Shown: positions 1 to 12,275 of the stretch, one piece after another
Position numbering within the stretch: position 1 is the stretch's first letter
How the letters are laid out: every line of letters starts with the position of its first letter
From: Begonia masoniana
Taxonomy: Eukaryota; Streptophyta; Magnoliopsida; Cucurbitales; Begoniaceae
Assembly (NCBI GenBank): GCA_022432975.1
Contig: CM039511.1
Span: 17,386,557 to 17,450,556, forward strand
Length of the DNA stretch: 64,000 bases
Direction: 5' to 3'
The notes under the pieces: model-generated
Databases searched by the model: none
What the model saw: only the letters and a program-made list of their open reading frames with translations
What the model was told of the DNA's origin: nothing
Translations under genes and position numbers: made by a program

Positions 1-3000
1 GCTGACGTCATCGGCAGATGCCGAATGTTAGAGTTTGATGGTTTAGTCTTCCGGCTGACGTCATCGGCAGATGCCGAATGTTAGAGTTTGATGGTTTAGT
101 CTTCCGGCTGACGTCATCGGCAGATGCCGAATGTTAGAGTTTGATGGTTTAGTCTTCCGGCTGACGTCATCGGCAGATGCCGAATGTTAGAGTTTGATGG
201 TTTAGTCTTCCGGCTGACGTCATCGGCAGATGCCGAATGTTAGAGTTTGATGGTTTAGTCTTCCGGCTGACGTCATCGGCAGATGCCGAATGTTAGAGTT
301 TGATGGTTTAGTCTTCCGGCTGACGTCATCGGCAGATGCCGAATGTTAGAGTTTGATGGTTTAGTCTTCCGGCTGACGTCATCGGCAGATGCCGAATGTT
401 AGAGTTTGATGGTTTAGTCTTCCGGCTGACGTCATCGGCAGATGCCGAATGTTAGAGTTTGATGGTTTAGTCTTCCGGCTGACGTCATCGGCAGATGCCG
501 AATGTTAGAGTTTGATGGTTTAGTCTTCCGGCTGACGTCATCGGCAGATGCCGAATGTTAGAGTTTGATGGTTTAGTCTTCCGGCTGACGTCATCGGCAG
601 ATGCCGAATGTTAGAGTTTGATGGTTTAGTCTTCCGGCTGACGTCATCGGCAGATGCCGAATGTTAGAGTTTGATGGTTTAGTCTTCCGGCTGACGTCAT
701 CGGCAGATGCCGAATGTTAGAGTTTGATGGTTTAGTCTTCCGGCTGACGTCATCGGCAGATGCCGAATGTTAGAGTTTGATGGTTTAGTCTTCCGGCTGA
801 CGTCATCGGCAGATGCCGAATGTTAGAGTTTGATGGTTTAGTCTTCCGGCTGACGTCATCGGCAGATGCCGAATGTTAGAGTTTGATGGTTTAGTCTTCC
901 GGCTGACGTCATCGGCAGATGCCGAATGTTAGAGTTTGATGGTTTAGTCTTCCGGCTGACGTCATCGGCAGATGCCGAATGTTAGAGTTTGATGGTTTAG
1001 TCTTCCGGCTGACGTCATCGGCAGATGCCGAATGTTAGAGTTTGATGGTTTAGTCTTCCGGCTGACGTCATCGGCAGATGCCGAATGTTAGAGTTTGATG
1101 GTTTAGTCTTCCGGCTGACGTCATCGGCAGATGCCGAATGTTAGAGTTTGATGGTTTAGTCTTCCGGCTGACGTCATCGGCAGATGCCGAATGTTAGAGT
1201 TTGATGGTTTAGTCTTCCGGCTGACGTCATCGGCAGATGCCGAATGTTAGAGTTTGATGGTTTAGTCTTCCGGCTGACGTCATCGGCAGATGCCGAAGGT
1301 TAATTGTTTGACGGTTTAGTCTTCCGGCTGACGTCATCGGCAGATGCCGAAGGTTAATTGTTTGACGGTTTAGTCTTCCGGCTGACGTCATCGGCAGATG
1401 CCGAAGGTTAATTGTTTGACGGTTTAGTCTTCCGGCTGACGTCATCGGCAGATGCCGAATGTTAGAGTTTGATGGTTTAGTCTTCCGGCTGACGTCATCG
1501 GCAGATGCCGAAGGTTAATTGTTTGACGGTTTAGTCTTCCGGCTGACGTCATCGGCAGATGCCGAATGTTAGAGTTTGATGGTTTAGTCTTCCGGCTGAC
1601 GTCATCGGCAGATGCCGAATGTTAGAGTTTGATGGTTTAGTCTTCCGGCTGACGTCATCGGCAGATGCCGAATGTTAGAGTTTGATGGTTTAGTCTTCCG
1701 GCTGACGTCATCGGCAGATGCCGAATGTTAGAGTTTGATGGTTTAGTCTTCCGGCTGACGTCATCGGCAGATGCCGAATGTTAGAGTTTGATGGTTTAGT
1801 CTTCCGGCTGACGTCATCGGCAGATGCCGAATGTTAGAGTTTGATGGTTTAGTCTTCCGGCTGACGTCATCGGCAGATGCCGAATGTTAGAGTTTGATGG
1901 TTTAGTCTTCGGCTGACGTCATCGGCAGATGCCGAATGTTAGAGTTTGATGGTTTAGTCTTCCGGCTGACGTCATCGGCAGATGCCGAATGTTAGAGTTT
2001 GATGGTTTAGTCTTCCGGCTGACGTCATCGGCAGATGCCGAATGTTAGAGTTTGATGGTTTAGTCTTCCGGCTGACGTCATCGGCAGATGCCGAATGTTA
2101 GAGTTTGATGGTTTAGTCTTCGGCTGACGTCATCGGCAGATGCCGAAGGTTAATTGTTTGACGGTTTAGTCTTCGGCTGACGTCATCGGCAGATGCCGAA
2201 GGTTAATTGTTTGACGGTTTAGTCTTCCGGCTGACGTCATCGGCAGATGCCGAATGTTAGAGTTTGATGGTTTAGTCTTCCGGCTGACGTCATCGGCAGA
2301 TGCCGAATGTTAGAGTTTGATGGTTTAGTCTTCGGCTGACGTCATCGGCAGATGCCGAAGGTTAATTGTTTGACGGTTTAGTCTTCCGGCTGACGTCATC
2401 GGCAGATGCCGAATGTTAGAGTTTGATGGTTTAGTCTTCCGGCTGACGTCATCGGCAGATGCCGAATGTTAGAGTTTGATGGTTTAGTCTTCCGGCTGAC
2501 GTCATCGGCAGATGCCGAAGGTTAATTGTTTGACGGTTTAGTCTTCGGCTGACGTCATCGGCAGATGCCGAATGTTAGAGTTTGATGGTTTAGTCTTCCG
2601 GCTGACGTCATCGGCAGATGCCGAATGTTAGAGTTTGATGGTTTAGTCTTCCGGCTGACGTCATCGGCAGATGCCGAAGGTTAATTGTTTGACGGTTTAG
2701 TCTTCCGGCTGACGTCATCGGCAGATGCCGAATGTTAGAGTTTGATGGTTTAGTCTTCCGGCTGACGTCATCGGCAGATGCCGAATGTTAGAGTTTGATG
2801 GTTTAGTCTTCGGCTGACGTCATCGGCAGATGCCGAATGTTAGAGTTTGATGGTTTAGTCTTCGGCTGACGTCATCGGCAGATGCCGAAGGTTAATTGTT
2901 TGACGGTTTAGTCTTCCGGCTGACGTCATCGGCAGATGCCGAATGTTAGAGTTTGATGGTTTAGTCTTCCGGCTGACGTCATCGGCAGATGCCGAAGGTT

Positions 3001-4196
3001 AATTGTTTGACGGTTTAGTCTTCCGGCTGACGTCATCGGCAGATGCCGAATGTTAGAGTTTGATGGTTTAGTCTTCCGGCTGACGTCATCGGCAGATGCC
3101 GAATGTTAGAGTTTGATGGTTTAGTCTTCCGGCTGACGTCATCGGCAGATGCCGAATGTTAGAGTTTGATGGTTTAGTCTTCCGGCTGACGTCATCGGCA
3201 GATGCCGAAGGTTAATTGTTTGACGGTTTAGTCTTCCGGCTGACGTCATCGGCAGATGCCGAATGTTAGAGTTTGATGGTTTAGTCTTCCGGCTGACGTC
3301 ATCGGCAGATGCCGAATGTTAGAGTTTGATGGTTTAGTCTTCCGGCTGACGTCATCGGCAGATGCCGAAGGTTAATTGTTTGACGGTTTAGTCTTCCGGC
3401 TGACGTCATCGGCAGATGCCGAATGTTAGAGTTTGATGGTTTAGTCTTCCGGCTGACGTCATCGGCAGATGCCGAATGTTAGAGTTTGATGGTTTAGTCT
3501 TCCGGCTGACGTCATCGGCAGATGCCGAAGGTTAATTGTTTGACGGTTTAGTCTTCCGGCTGACGTCATCGGCAGATGCCGAAGGTTAATTGTTTGACGG
3601 TTTAGTCTTCCGGCTGACGTCATCGGCAGATGCCGAAGGTTAATTGTTTGACGGTTTAGTCTTCCGGCTGACGTCATCGGCAGATGCCGAATGTTAGAGT
3701 TTGATGGTTTAGTCTTCCGGCTGACGTCATCGGCAGATGCCGAATGTTAGAGTTTGATGGTTTAGTCTTCCGGCTGACGTCATCGGCAGATGCCGAAGGT
3801 TAATTGTTTGACGGTTTAGTCTTCCGGCTGACGTCATCGGCAGATGCCGAATGTTAGAGTTTGATGGTTTAGTCTTCCGGCTGACGTCATCGGCAGATGC
3901 CGAATGTTAGAGTTTGATGGTTTAGTCTTCCGGCTGACGTCATCGGCAGATGCCGAATGTTAGAGTTTGATGGTTTAGTCTTCCGGCTGACGTCATCGGC
4001 AGATGCCGAATGTTAGAGTTTGATGGTTTAGTCTTCGGCTGACGTCATCGGCAGATGCCGAAGGTTAATTGTTTGACGGTTTAGTCTTCCGGCTGACGTC
4101 ATCGGCAGATGCCGAAGGTTAATTGTTTGACGGTTTAGTCTTCCGGCTGACGTCATCGGCAGATGCCGAATGTTAGAGTTTGATGGTTAAGTCATC
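1..4196. repeat. Minisatellite of about 79 units, 53/54 bp, each with a TGACGTCA palindrome
   Basis: Units begin GCTGACGTCATCGG. Type A (53 bp) has GAATGTTAGAGTTTGATGG after the core; type B (54 bp) has GAAGGTTAATTGTTTGACGG. Some units lack one C (CTTCGG for CTTCCGG). The first 24 units from position 1 are uniform type A, then A and B units alternate irregularly. The pattern A-B-B-B-A near 1227-1445 recurs at 3459-3677, 2232 bp apart, suggesting block duplication inside the array. At 4180-4215 the last unit grades into ordinary LTR sequence of the chromovirus, so the array appears to have grown from an LTR-internal segment. The short reverse-strand reading frames across type B units follow from the 54-bp unit being 18 codons and are not genes. 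Confidence 0.97.
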
Positions 4197-5244
4197 CGGC
4201 TGACGTCACCGGTAGATGTAGCTTGGCAGATTATGTCGTTTTGTGATCGGCAGAAGTATGTATAAGTGTTTGGTCAAAGTCAACTGGCAGATGTGTTCGG
4301 TTACTGCTGACCGGTGGATGCTGGGTGATTAAGTCATCCGGCTGACGTCACCGGTGGATGTGTTTTGTGAGTGATCGGTGAATGCTGGGTGATTATTTCT
4401 GGAAATGGGGAATGTTATTGTTAAGTTTTTTTGGAAGTTCTGAGTGAATGGTGTATAAAGTACAAGGGGAAAGTGTAGGGGTTTCGGTTAAGTGTTCGGT
4501 TACTGTTCACCGGTAAACGCTGGGTGAATAAGTCATCCGGTTGACGCCACCAGTAGATGTAGCTTGGAAGATTCTGTCGTTTTGTGATCGGCAGAAGTCA
4601 GTATAAGTGTTTGGTCAAAGTCAACCGGCAGATGTGTTCGGTTACTGCTGACCGGTGGATGCTGGGTGATTAAGTCATCCGGCTGAACGTCACCGGTGGA
4701 TATGTTTTGTGAGTGATCGGTGGATGCTGGGTGATTAAGTCATCCGTCTGACATCACCGGTGGATGTTGCTTGGTGAAAGTCAATCGGTAGAGGTGTTAA
4801 GTTACTGTTGAGCGATGGATGTGAGCGATAAAAGTGTTGTGCGGTGGATGTTGCTTGGTCAAAGTCAATCGGTAGAGGTGTTAAGTTACTGTTGAGCGGT
4901 GGATATAAGTTGAGCAGTGGATGTAGCTTAGCAGAAGTGAGCGGCGGATGTGAACAGGAAAAATTCTTGACTTGGGCCCTCTTTGCGCTCGGTTCTGTTG
5001 TCCAAACCCGATAGAATGAAAAGTTGTCTTCCACTGTTCAAACTAAAGAAACCCGAGAGGAATTATTGACTTCACACCCTTATGCATTCTGCTGCTTTTA
5101 AGTTTTAAATTTTATAAACTATTTCCTATGTTTCTCTAAATGATTTTAAATGATTTCAATTCCGAATTAACGTCATTAAGTTTATAAGGATATAAAAATA
5201 ATAATAATACGAAAAAATTAGGAATAGTGTTAAGGGTCGTTACA
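1..5244 (+). repeat. 5' LTR of the chromovirus (partial, array-expanded)
   Basis: 4398-5244 aligns by eye with 15970-16742 of the 3' LTR at roughly 95 percent, ending GGGTCGTTACA against AGGTCATTACA. The LTR begins beyond the left window edge, and the region left of about 4200 is replaced by the tandem array. Between 4197 and 4930 there are also extra duplications of segments containing CCGGCTGACGTCACCGG that the 3' LTR has in fewer copies. A reverse-strand open frame occurs in both LTRs (4735-5034 and 16249-16530) but has no recognisable protein similarity and is probably incidental. Confidence 0.85.
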
Positions 5245-5248
5245 GTTA

Positions 5249-5261
5249 TGGTATCAAAGCC
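5249..5261 (+). other. Primer binding site (tRNA-Met type)
   Basis: TGGTATCAAAGCC lies four bases after the LTR end at 5244. Plant LTR elements primed by initiator tRNA-Met have TGGTATCAGAGC at this place; the copy here differs by G to A at one position. Confidence 0.85.
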
Positions 5262-5406
5262 CCTGGGTTTTAAAAACGGTTCTGTAGACTGTTTGACTGC
5301 ACAGCCACTACGCGGACATCCTTCCTCAACTGTAAGTATGTTTAAATGTTTTGTTTAATTTTGATTTCTTAGCATTATCTGTTTTGACCTTTATAGGAGT
5401 TATAAA

Positions 5407-6710
5407 ATGGTTCGAGCGAGAGACGCTAGGGATGAAGCCCTAGACCGACTTACGGATTTGCTGGACCGTCAGGCCCAGCATATGGACAGGCAAGCCCAAC
5501 AAATCGAACGTTTAGTAAACCGTGAGGATCGTGAGGCCCGAAGCGTAAGGCCCGAGAGGTGATTGTTCCGAACCAACGTGGCATAGAAAGATTTCAGAAG
5601 TTGCAACCTCCAATATTCAATGGACAATCATCGGAGCCCACTTTAGCCGAAGAGTGGATCCGAACGATGGAAAATATGTTAGGATACACGGAGGTAGAGA
5701 ATGGGAACAAGGTTACCTACGTCGCCTTTCATTTGGCCTTGGATGCCCGATTTTGGTGGGATTCAATCAAGGCGACAACGGACGTGACAATTATGACTTG
5801 GGAACGGTTTAAGACCGTGTTTTTTGACAAATATTTCAGCCGCACTGTGAGGGTGGCGAAAAGGGATAAGTTTATGCAGCTGAAGCAAACAGGTTCGGTT
5901 GCAGATTATATAAGAAAGTTTAAGGCTTTGTCACGGTTTGCGTCGCGTCTTGTTAGCGACAACGAAGACAAGGTGCATCAATTTATGGAGGGCCTGAACC
6001 CAAAAATTCGGATGCATGTTATAGTGTCAGGGATTCAAGACGTGCCCTATTCTGACATTGCAGCTAGAGCTCTGGACTTCGAGGCTGCCAAGGCGACTTG
6101 TGTCAAGGCGAGGGAGCCAGCTAAGGGCTTCTTCTGTGAGATCCGTTCTCAATCACAGAACCGAGGTTGGCAGCCTAGAACACAACAACCCCAACAACAA
6201 CAGAGAGGCGTAAAAAGGCCTTCTGAAGGAGGAAATGATCAGGGCAAAGGGAAGCAGGTCCAAGGGACTTCTCAAAAGCCTATTTGTCCTACGTGCCAGA
6301 AAGAACATTTTGGCGAGTGACGGATGGGTACCAACAGCTGTTATAGATGTGGAGAGGTTGGCCATTATATCATGAACTGCCCGTTATTGGCCCGAAATCA
6401 GCCACGCATAAATCAACAGGGCAGAGATCAGCGAAGAGTTATGTCGAGAATTTTCGCATTTATTGAGCCTCGTGATATCGACGACGAGGCTCAGCCATCC
6501 GTCATAGCAGGTACTATTCTAGTCATGGGTGTGCCAGTATTTTCTTTAATAGACACGAAAGCTACACACTCCTTCATTTCGATTGCTTGCATGACTAGAT
6601 TGGGCTTAGAGTCCGAGTTAGCAGAGTGTGAATATAGAGTGATGCTTCCTTCGGGAGCGCTTTTGCAGTTTGATCGTATCTTTCAAGGCAACGGTCTCGG
6701 TAGGAATTAA
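5407..6710 (+). pseudogene. gag-protease region of the chromovirus, broken
   Basis: Gag is the capsid/nucleocapsid precursor that packages element RNA, and the protease cuts the polyprotein. The ATG at 5407 starts a charged N-terminal segment that runs into a stop at 5560; the capsid part continues in another frame from about 5559, with the typical retrotransposon gag motifs EEWIRTMENM, FWWDSIK and YIRKFKALSRFA. A stop at 6318-6320 falls just before the CCHC knuckle (CYRCGEVGHYIMNC, about residue 5 of the next segment). The aspartic protease follows, but its active site reads DTKATHSFIS where the family has DTG, so the catalytic glycine is lost. The frame shifts again near 6675. Confidence 0.9.
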
Positions 6711-7821
6711 TACCCTCTATGCTTGCCTGATAGTTATGAGAATAGAGCGGTACGATCTTATATTGGGGATGGATTAGCTGGCACATCATTTCGCTACCAT
6801 AAACTGCTGATCCGGGTTGGTAACTTTTTGGCCTCTGGATAAGGAAGAGTTCTCATATCAGGCATTAAATAGGTCAAGTGGGTCACCAATTTCCTATTTG
6901 AGGAAGGTCCAAGAGCAATTTAAGGGCGAATGCTCTGTTTATCTGGCTACCGTGATTGATACTCGGTTGCTCAGCGAGGTAAAACTAGAGGACCTTCCAG
7001 TGGTTAAGGAATTCTCTGAGATCTTTCTCGATGATCTTCCCGGATTACCGCCGGACAGAGAGATTGAGTTTGTGATTGATGTGTATCCAAGCTCTGCACC
7101 TGTGTCAAAGAATCCTTACAGACTGGCACATGCTGAATCAAAGGAGCGGAAGTCTCAATTGGAAGAGTTGTTAGACAAGGGGTTCATCTGACCCAGTTTT
7201 TCTCCCTGGGGTGCGCCCGTTCTTTTCGTCAAGAAGAAAGACGGGACTCTCAGGATGTGCGTCGATTATAGAGAGTTGAATAAGCTAACGGTGAAGAATA
7301 AGTATCCACTGCCCCGGATTGACGACCTGTTTGATCAACTACAGGGTGCCCAAGTGTTTTTGAGGATTGACCTACGCTCGGGTTACTATCAGTTGAAAGT
7401 CCGGAGGGAAGATGTACAGAAAACGGCCTTCCGAACGAGGTACGGGCATTATGAGTTTCTCGTTATGTCTTTTAGACTCACGAATGCTCCTGCAGCATTT
7501 ATGGACTTAATGAACCTCGTCTTCAAGGAATATTTGGACAAATTTGTGGTCGTGTTCATAGATGACATATTGATCTATTCGAAGACGAAAGAGGAACACG
7601 AAGGGCACCTACGGATAGTTTTGGAAGTTTTACAACGACGCCAGCTTTACCCAAAGTTCTCTAAGTGCGAGTTTTGGCTGGACAGAATAAGCTTTCTCGG
7701 CCATGTCATATCTCAGGAGGGAATCTCAGTAGACCCAACTAAGATTGAGGTTGTCAAGGATTGGCCACAGCCTAAGAACGTGCGAGAGGTACGAGGATTT
7801 CTCAGCTTGGCTGGATATTAC
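6711..7821 (+). pseudogene. Reverse transcriptase, N-terminal part, split by insertion
   Basis: The reading continues from the protease linker (GMD-stop-LAHHFATIN at about 6770-6810, with stops TAG and TGA). It then enters the RT domain: the [18 protein letters not shown] and [12 protein letters not shown] motifs, the [10 protein letters not shown] region, and the catalytic box [11 protein letters not shown], with both aspartates present. A TGA at 7189-7191 interrupts [13 protein letters not shown]. The domain stops at LAGYY (7821), where a solo LTR is inserted; the rest resumes in frame at 12531. RT copies element RNA into cDNA in cytoplasmic particles; this copy cannot make an intact enzyme. 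Confidence 0.92.
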
Positions 7822-9652
7822 TGTAACACCCGGCTTTACGGGACTTAATTTTATTCCAATATACACGGCCATTTTGTAAATACGTCAAGTTAAGTCCGTT
7901 TTTCGAACGGAAAATTTTAACGAAGCCGTAATAATAAATTGGAATTTATGGTGAAATATGAGAATTTTGGAAATTAGGATCGTTAGTTAAATAACGAGAC
8001 AAATTGGAAGAAGAAATTGAAATTAAATGGAAGGGCGATTTGGTAAATTGCAAACCAAAATTTCAATTAAAATCAAAAACCTCTTTCATTTTCCCCTCAC
8101 CCACGTAATTCTCCATCTCTCTCAACCCTCTCCACGCGATTTCTCATTTCCACGGCGATCCTCTTCAACGTCGACGATCCTCTTCCTCCGGCGACTCGAT
8201 CCTTCACGTTTCTACTCCGTCATCACTCTCTAGGTAAGGCTCTACACTTTTGGAACGTTAAATAGCAATTTCTAGGGTTTAAAACGATTAGGGTTCGTTA
8301 GGGTTTTCGTCGAAAACGTGAATCGATGTTTGCAATTGATAGGTTGAGCTTAGTTATGCCTCTAATAGACGTATTGATAATTATCGGAGCTTAGTTCGTC
8401 GGTTTGTTGAGGTGTAATTGAGATTTGGTTAACTTGGAGCTTGAAAAACCTCCATTAATGGAGTTTTTGAAATGTCGAGCGCGAATTGCTCGACGAATTG
8501 CCTCAACGAGCTAAAATAGAGTTTAGGAGATTCTTTCTTTAGTCAGGAGTTAGCAATTTTGGAGTTTGATGATTTTAGACTCGATTTAATACGTATGTTG
8601 TGAAATGTTATAGGTGAACAAACACTTGTGGACGAAGCTCGGTGTACAACGGACGCGAGGTAAGTCTCTGTGACTTATTTGGCCATCTAGGCCTACACCA
8701 TACGAATTGAGTTAATCGAGGAAAATTGGAGATGTTTGTGTGTTTCGGGTGATTAGGAAGGGTAGTTAGGTTACTTTAAGTTATAGAATGTTTAGTGTTT
8801 GTTGATTGTTAATGCTTTATTTTCATTGTTTTTGTAACACCCGGAAATTTCGTTTTAAGGATTCCGAGCTTTAAGTTTCGAATATTAAGTATTTAAGCAT
8901 TATAGAACAATAATTCGTAGAAATATTAAATTAAGTCCAAATGACCAACGGGAAGTTTCGTTAGAGCCCTAAGAATAAATAGGAATATTTGGAGGAATGA
9001 GGGAATTTTGGAGAAGTTAAACCGATGGACGAAACGATGATTTAAGTTGAGGAACTAACTAAGGGCAAAAAGGTAAAATTTAGAAAGTCAAGTTTTATTA
9101 AAAAGCTTAAGTTTCTCTCTCTCTTCCTTATTTCTTCTCCTCCACGCACGAGCTTCTCCCTCTCCCTCCTCTTTGGCGATTTCTTCCTTTCTCCATCGCC
9201 ATCTCCACGGTTCGATCTACTCCTTCATTTCGACGATTTCTCCTTCGAGTTTCTCCAACAAAACAACGTGCTAGGTAAGCTCTAGACCTTGGACAAGTTA
9301 TTTGTTGTTTTGGAGTGATTTTCGAGTTAAGGTTTGTGAAGAAAATTAGGGTTTTTGTTAGAAATCGTTAGGATTGTTTATTAATTACTCATTTATGATG
9401 TTTAATGTTAAATCTAGGTTGTTGGAGTAGATTAATGGAGTTGGATGATGTTTAATGTGAGATCTAGGTTGTTAGAGGTTGGTAAAACACCATTAATGGA
9501 GCTTTGAAGTTAATGAACACAAAGTGTTCGATGAAATGCCCAAAAGAAAAAGGATTAGAGTTTTTAGAAGGATTTGTCCTAGCTAGAGAAGTCGATTGTT
9601 TAGATTCGATGTTTGAAAATCGATATTAATGATGTGATGTTAAATGCTCTAG

Positions 9653-10234
9653 ATAACCCAAGCTCAAAGGACGGTGCTCGGCATATTTAGGACGCCAGGT
9701 AAGTGAGCGTTAGGTTTTCCGGCCACTAAGGCCATACGTCGTACAATGTTGATAATGTTGACCGTTGTGAAGAAAGTGGTTAGACGGGTAGTTAAGGAAA
9801 GATTGATAGTTAAGTAGTTCCTTAGCGAAGTTTAGTGGTTGTTCGATAGATGTTTGTATGTATGTCTCCTCGTGCATCATGTTTTCTTAAAGTGCATACG
9901 AACTGTTTATGAACATGTTTTTATGAAAAGTTAAATGAAAGAACGATCAGGTGAACGTTTTATGATTCTCACGTGTATGCTTCTCACGGGTCTGACTGTA
10001 TGTTTCTCACGGGACTAAATGAATGTTTCTCACGGGACTAAATGAATGTTTTTCACGGGACAAGAAAAAGGTTTTACGAAATGAAACGAAACGAAACTGT
10101 TTTACAAATGTCATGCATGTATGTAATGTTATGTTTAACACGCTCCTTACTAAGCATTAGGCTTAATGTAGTTATTGTATGATGTAGGTGACGATATCGA
10201 AGGTGAGGAACCTCCTTACGACGATCAAGTGTAG
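9653..10234 (+). other. Candidate spliced mini-exons of solo LTR 2 (9653-9698; 10188-10234)
   Basis: A 46-nt exon ends CGCCAG before donor GTAAGT (9699), and a 47-nt exon follows acceptor GATGTAG. The two exons are open together across a phase-1 junction (...LGIFRTP then GDDIEGEEPPYDDQV, stop TAG). The leader exon upstream does not join in an open frame, so translation start is unresolved. Confidence 0.4.
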
Positions 10235-10789
10235 CGGTCGATGGATGGAGCTCGTGGTGGCGGCTTGTGTTTTGGTTAGGTTGGTGACTCACGGTTAGAA
10301 GTTTTTGAGGGTCTTTAGTGACGTTTTGGAGTTAATGGTAAATTGTATAGATTTTTGGTATGTTTAGATATGTTTTTTTTGGGTGCTTGGTGACTGTATA
10401 GATAATGTAAAATGTTTTGTGGTATTTTCGATGGTTTTTAAAACAGGTAGGAATGTTAAACTTTTAAACGGAACCACGCGGTTCGTTTTTATGAAAATCA
10501 TTTATGTTAAAGGTGATTTGTGTCGGTTTTGAGCGTTTGAGTAAATGTTATGTTTAGAGAGTATTTTATGAGATATGTAAGATTTTGGGAGGAAAGGGAA
10601 ATGAGTGGTAGTGTTTTGTGCGTTGTATGTTCTGGGTGTGTGAATGAATTTATTGTTGAATGTGTGAGATTGGAGAAGAAATTGATAGGTGTTATGTTTT
10701 TGAGTGTTTAGTGTTTAGTGATGATAAGAGGATGAAGTACAGAGCGTGTGAAAGAAAAAGAAGGAAAGAAAAAGAAGGAGAAAGAGGCT

Positions 10790-11021
10790 TGGCTCTCTGG
10801 AGAAATCCAAAGAGCCTGGCGATTACTCGCCACTGAGGGGCGAGTAATTGCCTCTGGGCGAATGAAAAACGCCACTCTCTGGAGAAACTCCAGAGAGTGT
10901 GGCGACTGTTCGCCACAATTGTGGCGAACAGTCGCCACTGGCGATTTCAATCGCCGCCCCTGGCGATTGCAATCGCCTAACAGCGATCAGTCGCCACTTT
11001 TGTGGCGACTAACCGCTATAT
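10790..11021. repeat. Cluster of short GGCGAT/ATCGCC palindromes in solo LTR 2
   Basis: The stretch is a chain of imperfect hairpins: GGCGATTGCAATCGCC, GTGGCGAACAGTCGCCAC-type pairs, and CTCTCTGGAGAAACTCCAGAGAG. It stands just before the A-rich end of the LTR and after the candidate mini-exons. A similar chain with other spacers occurs at 12121-12275 in solo LTR 1. Confidence 0.85.
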
Positions 11022-12120
11022 TGTTTTTAAAAAAAAAAAAAAAGTTTAAATTTTATTATTTAATTAATAGTTTAAATGTTTTGTTTTAAGTTTTAATGAT
11101 TTTCTTAATTGAACCAAATGATTTACTAAACGAATTCCGATTTCTATTTCGATTTTTACTCCGATTTAGATTTCGCTTTACGTACAGTTAAAAAAAAAAA
11201 AGTTTAAAAAAAAAAAACGATATCACGAGTAAGGGCAGTGACAGTTTTGTTATTGTTATTGTTTCGAGCATGTCCATGCATTGTTTTCTAAGCACGCATG
11301 CAAAATGAATTTCAAAGCGCTTTTACATGGAAAAAATGTAAATAAAGTACATAAATGAATGCAAAGATAGTCACGCCGGGTGCGGTGGTTCAGGCATGGC
11401 TGTCGGAGGAAGCATGCTTTCCCCTCTGTTAGATCCGAGAGGCTATCCAATCGCAGGATGTGCCACTCCTATCTAACGAGAGTGAAGCCCCAGGTGACCC
11501 ATAGAAACCCAAAGAAAGAAATGAAAAGAATACATGGTTTGAAAGAGCATAGCATAGCATACATTTGCATTCACATAGATTTACTGAGCCTCTAGCTCAC
11601 GTGTTTAATTCTATGGTGTAGGTGACTTTGAGACAGGTGAGGAAGACGTCCCTCCACCTGATGTATGAGCACGTTGAAGAATGATGGCCCGTGGGAGTGC
11701 GCTGGCAGTCGGTGCTTGATTTTGACCCGTGGGGACATAGGTAATGTTTTGGGATTTGATAGATAAAAAGAATTATATAGTTGATATTTAGGATGTCTGG
11801 ATTTGGAAAGTATTTTGTTGAATTTTTGATGTTTTTCAAACAGTGGGAAATGTTAAATTTTCAAATGGATCCATGCGGTTTGTTTTGAGAAACCGGCAAC
11901 GTTTTAAATGTGTTTTGAGTTGAATTAGGGGTAATTGGTAAAGTGGGGAGAAGAGTGTTTGAACGGTTATAAAAATGTGTGAAGGAACGATAAAGATATG
12001 TGGAAGAAAAGAGTATTTTGATGTGTGTGTGATTTTTGTTGTGTGTTGAATGGTGAAGTAAAGGGCAGGGCGTGAGAAAATGAAGGAAGAAGGGGAAAAG
12101 GGAGAAGGAAGAAAGGAGGA

Positions 12121-12275
12121 GCGCTCTCTGGAAAAATTCCAGAGAGCGTGGCGATTGATCGCCACAGTATGGCGATCAATCGCCACCTCTTGCCTGGCGA
12201 TTGCCAATGGCGATCGCCAGGCGATGGCTTGATCGCCTAATGGCGATTGCTCGCCGTGAGCAATCGCCACCTCCT
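12121..12275. repeat. Cluster of short GGCGAT/ATCGCC palindromes in solo LTR 1
   Basis: It opens with GCTCTCTGGAAAAATTCCAGAGAGC, here described only by its arms (CTCTGGAA / TTCCAGAG), then repeated GGCGATTGATCGCCA and GGCGATTGCTCGCC units with inverted partners. The position in the LTR matches the 10790-11021 cluster. The chromovirus LTR carries TGACGTCA motifs at the same relative place instead. Confidence 0.85.

Larger units (their letters stand above)
8833..11243 (+). mobile_element. Nested solo LTR 2 inside solo LTR 1, with 5-bp TSD
   Basis: It begins TGTAACACCCGG at 8833, ends AGGGCAGTGACA at 11243, and is flanked by GTTTT at 8828-8832 and 11244-11248. The 2411 bp contain no internal retrotransposon region. 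A CT-rich leader-like stretch (9110-9260), then the putative splice donor CTAG/GTAAGC at 9274, shows the same layout as the other LTRs here. It is the youngest layer of the three-level nest. Confidence 0.94.
8614..11668 (+). other. Candidate spliced mini-exons of solo LTR 1 (8614-8659; 11622-11668)
   Basis: The short exon 8614-8659 is bounded by acceptor TTATAG and donor GAG/GTAAGT. The downstream 47-nt exon 11622-11668 is preceded by TGGTGTAG. With a phase-1 junction the second exon reads GD FETGEEDVPPPDV then TGA. The second nested LTR sits inside the inferred intron, so it does not touch either exon. The upstream leader ends in CTAG/GTAAGG at 8233 but puts a TAG in frame, so no conserved start is evident. 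Confidence 0.4.

Noticed and set aside
1227..3677. Two identical 72-codon minus-strand frames in the first array
   Set aside because: They occur only where 54-bp type B units are adjacent and keep phase; they reflect block duplication of the array, not a gene.
1..4196. CRISPR-like array of regular repeats
   Set aside because: There are no unique spacers: the whole 53/54-bp unit is repeated, and the setting is a plant LTR.
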